Shown here one piece after another: positions 60,706 to 64,000 of a stretch of DNA of 64,000 nt. Origin of the DNA: Flagellimonas myxillae (lineage in GTDB: Bacteria; Bacteroidota; Bacteroidia; Flavobacteriales; Flavobacteriaceae); assembly GCF_023502235.1 (NCBI RefSeq), contig NZ_JAMFLY010000003.1:310001-374000 (forward strand), in the 5' to 3' direction. The position numbers and the translations under genes are program-made. A model generated the notes under the pieces. It saw only the letters and a program-made list of their open reading frames with translations, ran no database searches and was not told where the DNA came from. How positions within the stretch are numbered: the first letter of the stretch is position 1; every line of letters begins with the position of its first letter.

Positions 60706-61395
60706 TTAACCCGGGTTACGGGTATACTCCGTAGGGGTGGTGTGGGTAATTTTTCTAAAGGCCTTGTAAAATGAAACACGGTTATTGAATCCACAGTCAT
60801 AAGCAATTTCCGAAATGGACTGGGTTGGGTTTTTACCGTTGGAACCCAATTTTGATTTTGCATCCTCGATTCTATGCTTGTTGATATAGTCATAGAAATT
60901 CAGCCCAAAATTTTCGTTGATCACTTGGGAAGCGTGGTGTCTGGAAATGTCCAATAGGTCTGCTATATCGTCCAAACAAAGCTCATGGCTTAAATAGGGT
61001 TTTTGGGTTGCCATCAGGTAGTCCAATTTATCCTTCAACTCTAAGGACAGAGCCCTCGAAAGCCCGGTTTTTTCATATTTATGATTTTTCCCTAAAACAA
61101 TAAAACCTCTGGTTGGTCTGCGGCCCAAAACGCTAAGTTGCCATGGCTTAATGTAAAAGGTTATGGTGAGCAACACCAATGGAACAAATAGGACATAACT
61201 TAGTACGAGGTAAAACTCGTCTTTGGAATTGGACCAGCCATAATAGGTAAGAAAAGCATTGTAAGACAACAGCACTCCAAATAGCAACGCCATTTTTTGA
61301 TGGCCCTGATTTTTCTTCCTTTTCCAGAGAAATACAAACGAGATCAAGAGTATTTGAAATAGGAAGAACAAAAGTGTATAATCCCAAACAAACAT
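60706..61395 (-). CDS. AraC-family regulator with membrane-embedded N-terminus
   Basis: A 229-residue protein. Three N-terminal hydrophobic helices (DYTLLFFLFQILLISFVFLW, MALLFGVLLSYNAFLTYYGW, LVLSYVLFVPLVLLTITFYI) are followed by an HTH_18 DNA-binding domain (LCLDDIADLLDISRHHASQVINENFG and ISEIAYDCGFNNRVSFYKAFRKITHTTPTEY). It is encoded immediately upstream of, and co-oriented with, the SusC operon, which it may control. Most relatives have about seven helices, so the sensor part here is short. Confidence 0.82.
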   Translation of the reverse strand: MFVWDYTLLFFLFQILLISFVFLWKRKKNQGHQKMALLFGVLLSYNAFLTYYGWSNSKDEFYLVLSYVLFVPLVLLTITFYIKPWQLSVLGRRPTRGFIVLGKNHKYEKTGLSRALSLELKDKLDYLMATQKPYLSHELCLDDIADLLDISRHHASQVINENFGLNFYDYINKHRIEDAKSKLGSNGKNPTQSISEIAYDCGFNNRVSFYKAFRKITHTTPTEYTRNPG

Positions 61396-61552
61396 AACAT
61401 CTAAATTTTTACAATCAATCTAGGAGTCACGCCCTGCATGATTCCAAAGGTCAATTTGTAAAAATTATGGATGTAAATAGGCTCTGAATTGACGAATGCC
61501 CCTTTTCAGTTTACGGATGAGGCAAAATGAAGGGTTTTGCTATGGCTGTATC

Positions 61553-61591
61553 GCTTAAAAAACAGCTAGGCCCCAGCCATGGGGCATAGCT
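61553..61591 (-). terminator. Rho-independent terminator after the CPBP gene
   Basis: GCTA plus GCCCC (61565-61574, one unpaired base between) pairs with GGGGC plus TAGC (61581-61590) around a 6-nt loop. On the minus strand it is followed by TGTTTTTTAA. It starts within a few bases of the CPBP stop codon. Confidence 0.8.
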
Positions 61592-61592
61592 A

Positions 61593-62267
61593 TTATTGTG
61601 CAAATCCCAATAAGGGCAGTAGTACGTTGGGTGTAAGATCCACCAAGAAATGGGCCATGATATTGGCTTTAAGGTCACGTTTTTTCCAATACCAATACGC
61701 CAGAATTAAGCCGGCCACAAGCGAAATTGCAATTCCGGCGATACCTTGTGAATAATGCAAAAGTGAAAAGAACACAGCGGGCATAAGGAAATAGATGTAC
61801 CAATTGCCCGTCCACTTTTCAAGACGCTCCATAATATAACCCCGATAGCAAATTTCTTCCACCACCCCGGCCCTAAGTACAATAAGGGTCCAGGTCCAAA
61901 GGGTAATATTCTTGTATTTGTGGACTTCGCTCCCGCCCACAGGAATATCCCAAATACTAAGTGCCAAAGCGGTCAAAATAACCACTACCAGAAGTACAAT
62001 ACTCAGTACAAGTCCGTGGAGGATGGACTTGCCCCAATGCCGTCCGTGCAGGCCAATGGATTTTAGGTCCAATTTTTCTCCCCTGTAAATAAGTAAGATC
62101 AAGAGGCCGGTAATTCCAAAAATGAGAAGTTCCTTTTTCACCAAAAAAATATTGGTGTACACATCGGGTGCTATTTGGGAAGCGATGTAAATGATCAAAG
62201 GAGGGCCAAAAAAAGCTACGGCCAGTCCCAGTACAGTAATTCGTGAAATTGATTTAAAGTTGTCCAT
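61593..62267 (-). CDS. CPBP-family intramembrane metalloprotease
   Basis: A 224-residue protein with seven or so membrane helices. The CAAX/CPBP protease motifs are present: VVEEICYRGYIME (EExxxR), a buried His in LLHYSQG and AHFLVDLTPN (HxxxD-like). It could cleave membrane-embedded peptides. It lies between two AraC-type membrane regulators on the same strand and has its own terminator, so it is probably a single-gene unit. Confidence 0.85.
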   Translation of the reverse strand: MDNFKSISRITVLGLAVAFFGPPLIIYIASQIAPDVYTNIFLVKKELLIFGITGLLILLIYRGEKLDLKSIGLHGRHWGKSILHGLVLSIVLLVVVILTALALSIWDIPVGGSEVHKYKNITLWTWTLIVLRAGVVEEICYRGYIMERLEKWTGNWYIYFLMPAVFFSLLHYSQGIAGIAISLVAGLILAYWYWKKRDLKANIMAHFLVDLTPNVLLPLLGFAQ

Positions 62268-62331
62268 TTTGTTTTTTTTCCAAAACTAGGGGAGGACCAT
62301 ACGCCAATCGACCTCTATCAGGAAGTAGAAC

Positions 62332-63438
62332 CTATTGGTTTCGCTTTTTAAACTCGGAGGGAGTAATGCCGTTTACTCTTTTAAAAGCCTTGCTAAAAGC
62401 GGATTTGGTATTGAACCCCGAATCAAATGCAATCCCAAGGAGGGAAAAATTCTGGTATGCTGGGTTTGCAATTTTCTTTTCAACCTCGGCTACCCTATAT
62501 CCATTTACAAAATGGAAAAAATTGGTTTGGTACCGCTCATTGATCACTTGGGAAAGCTCTTTTTGGTGGATATTCAGCATGCTCGCCAATTTGGAGATGG
62601 AAAGTTGCCCGTCCAAGAAAGGTTTCTCCATCGTCATTATGGTCTCAAGGCGATCTTGGATTTTAACCACATCTGTTTGGGTGAGGGTAGAGTTCTTATA
62701 TTTCTGGGTGACGACCTGATGTTCAGAAGGGTAAACCATCTTGCGGTTAATGGCATGAAAAAACAAGTAAAAAGGAAGCAAAGCCATGCTCCCATAAAAA
62801 ATAAGACCTTTAAATTCCAGGGAGAATACACCCAAAACATCACTCAATAACATACTCACTAGAATTATAGCGGAAATGGACAACAGGGCGTACATCACCT
62901 TTTGAAGCCATTTAAAATCAATTCCTTCCGTAAAGGAATAGGAAGCTGGAAGTTTCTTTTGAAATATTTTCAAGGCGACATTTGAGGCAATGATGTATAT
63001 GATGAACAGGGCATGAATGCACACTTCCAAAATAAGCAGGGTGGTGTTGGGATCGTACAAAAGTTGCCGTATTTCTTGATATCCGGCATCCCGGTTTTCA
63101 ATTTTTAGAAAATAAATAAGGTAACAGGTAAAGAAAACATAGGGGATAAAATGAATCAGGTGCTCCCATTTAAGTTTGGGATTTGAAGCGATTGAAGTAA
63201 CCACATACAAATACAACATGGGTCCATGTAAAAACACCAAAGTGGTGTCGTATCCAAACAAATTTGGGTTTGATCTAAAGAAACCGTTGACTGCTAATAA
63301 CACGCCGAAAAGGTTGGCCGCTATGATCAGCATCCAGCTTATTAGTATACGTGATGGAAGGGAGGAGCGCTTGCCAAAAATCAGGACCAAAACAAAAAAG
63401 ATGGCCTGAGCGATTCCTAAAACAAGCAAATACCCCAT
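62332..63438 (-). CDS. AraC-family regulator with seven-helix membrane sensor
   Basis: A 368-residue protein. About seven N-terminal membrane helices span residues 1-235. The C-terminal HTH_18 domain includes LSISKLASMLNIHQKELSQVINERYQTNFFHFVNGYR and FDSGFNTKSAFSKAFKRVNGITPSEF. This is the standard Bacteroidota 7TM-AraC layout for sensing an extracytoplasmic signal. A 64-bp gap separates it from the CPBP gene, its likely neighbour-target. Confidence 0.87.
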   Translation of the reverse strand: MGYLLVLGIAQAIFFVLVLIFGKRSSLPSRILISWMLIIAANLFGVLLAVNGFFRSNPNLFGYDTTLVFLHGPMLYLYVVTSIASNPKLKWEHLIHFIPYVFFTCYLIYFLKIENRDAGYQEIRQLLYDPNTTLLILEVCIHALFIIYIIASNVALKIFQKKLPASYSFTEGIDFKWLQKVMYALLSISAIILVSMLLSDVLGVFSLEFKGLIFYGSMALLPFYLFFHAINRKMVYPSEHQVVTQKYKNSTLTQTDVVKIQDRLETIMTMEKPFLDGQLSISKLASMLNIHQKELSQVINERYQTNFFHFVNGYRVAEVEKKIANPAYQNFSLLGIAFDSGFNTKSAFSKAFKRVNGITPSEFKKRNQ

Positions 63439-63499
63439 GTGTACCCTATAACTTTATTAAGGTACAGAAAAAAAGGTGAAGCATATTTGGTGAAGAAGA

Positions 63500-64000
63500 C
63501 TATAAAGCCAGCTCAGTATACGGAAGGATCGTTGAATACCCTTTTTCCTTAAAGTACGCTTGATGTTTTTGGGAACCGGTTGCCAAGATAAAATCGCCAC
63601 CCCAGGCACCCAGGCTTTTGGTTGCCCCGGAATAGTCGCTGAACAATTTGGATTTTACTGGAGGTATTCCCAAAACTTTGGATAAAAGCTCTTCGTGTTC
63701 GTCCAACAAAGAGTCAAATTCATCAAGGGTAGAACATTTGATCATTTTAGTGGTAAGGGCAGAAAGTTTTTCGACTAACAATGATTTTTCAAATTGAAGT
63801 GAACGATAGTTGGAAATGGCTTCCCTGCTATTCCTTTTTTGATTCAGGTACACAAAAAAAAGCTTCTCCTTATAAGGAGGGTCAAAATCAACCTTTTGGA
63901 CTTTGGGTTGACCATTTTGCAATTGGTAGGTAATTGGAGAACTATGTTGCGCACATGCAATGTCGTAACCACTACCCCCAAAGGTTTTTTGCAGTAAGAG
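63500..64000 (-). CDS. GYDIA-family GHMP kinase, C-terminal part (runs off window)
   Basis: About 166 codons are visible; the start lies beyond base 64000. The first visible residues are LLLQKTFGGSGYDIACAQ, carrying the GSGYDIA signature, then DPPYKEKLFFVYLNQK, SDYSGATKSLGAWGGDFILATG and a C-terminal ILPYTELAL. The protein resembles mevalonate kinase-type enzymes that in flavobacteria accompany HMG-CoA reductase, so a role in isoprenoid synthesis is likely. The frame is open to the window edge. Confidence 0.82.
   Translation of the reverse strand, partial: LLLQKTFGGSGYDIACAQHSSPITYQLQNGQPKVQKVDFDPPYKEKLFFVYLNQKRNSREAISNYRSLQFEKSLLVEKLSALTTKMIKCSTLDEFDSLLDEHEELLSKVLGIPPVKSKLFSDYSGATKSLGAWGGDFILATGSQKHQAYFKEKGYSTILPYTELAL

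Overview
The window looks like part of a chromosome from a member of the Bacteroidota, family Flavobacteriaceae. The evidence is the interleaved arginine/proline operon, SusC/SusD-type uptake proteins, lipoproteins with LxxC lipoboxes, membrane-anchored AraC-type regulators, the GYDIA-type GHMP kinase, and the coaX-OMP-TPR-lptC-CNNM-PpiD neighbourhood. An Allomuricauda/Flagellimonas-like genus is a guess, not a demonstration. Most of the sequence is ordinary chromosome; 31.9-38.7 kb is more AT-rich and looks accessory.

Layout. (1) 1-6301, minus strand: GNAT acetyltransferase, argG, argC, proC, argD, proA and partial proB, tightly packed with several overlaps, making arginine and proline. (2) 6518-13557, minus strand: a GT-C membrane glycosyltransferase, a processive GT2 synthase, a DPM-type GT2, a MORN-repeat protein, a membrane 4Fe-4S protein and an FAD/NAD(P)H oxidoreductase. 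(3) 13791-20646, plus strand: DUF547 protein, outer-membrane barrel, GH113-like lipoprotein, another lipoprotein, a single-POTRA Omp85 protein, and a tandem pair of cell-wall amidase paralogues of which the first has lost its zinc ligands. (4) 20640-24533, minus strand: an arsenosugar-type cluster (two signature glycosyltransferases, ArsM, purine nucleoside phosphorylase, DUF547) without the radical-SAM gene arsS. (5) 24676-29289, plus strand: a GH32 fructanase-type lipoprotein, an N-terminally extended pyruvate-kinase-like protein and a type I GAPDH, closed by a strong terminator. (6) 29293-31899: small membrane and hypothetical genes and a secreted beta-propeller.

(7) 31900-38707 is the most unusual part. 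An XRE regulator, two orphan hypotheticals, a MarR-GNAT fusion regulator, a 516-residue protein with a metzincin zinc site and a helical Val/Asp-rich N-terminus, a sugar isomerase and a ParDE pair lie in one orientation. Related repeat fragments fill five of the gaps, giving a gene-repeat-gene pattern like a cassette array. This is the best candidate for an undescribed system. (8) 38708-42853: small membrane proteins, a polysaccharide deacetylase lipoprotein coupled to a glycosidase-like lipoprotein, a 33-residue membrane peptide and a VOC protein. (9) 42940-46441: a large SF2 helicase with a predicted membrane hairpin near its C-terminus, a VanZ protein and tRNA-Phe.

(10) 46551-54443, plus strand: envelope-biogenesis block from coaX to a PpiD-like chaperone, ending at a clear terminator. 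(11) 54533-63438, minus strand: SusC-SusD-lipoprotein uptake locus, an AraC regulator with membrane helices, a CPBP protease and a second membrane AraC regulator. (12) 63500-64000: 3' part of a GYDIA-family GHMP kinase. No CRISPR array, rRNA, intact insertion sequence or prophage was seen.
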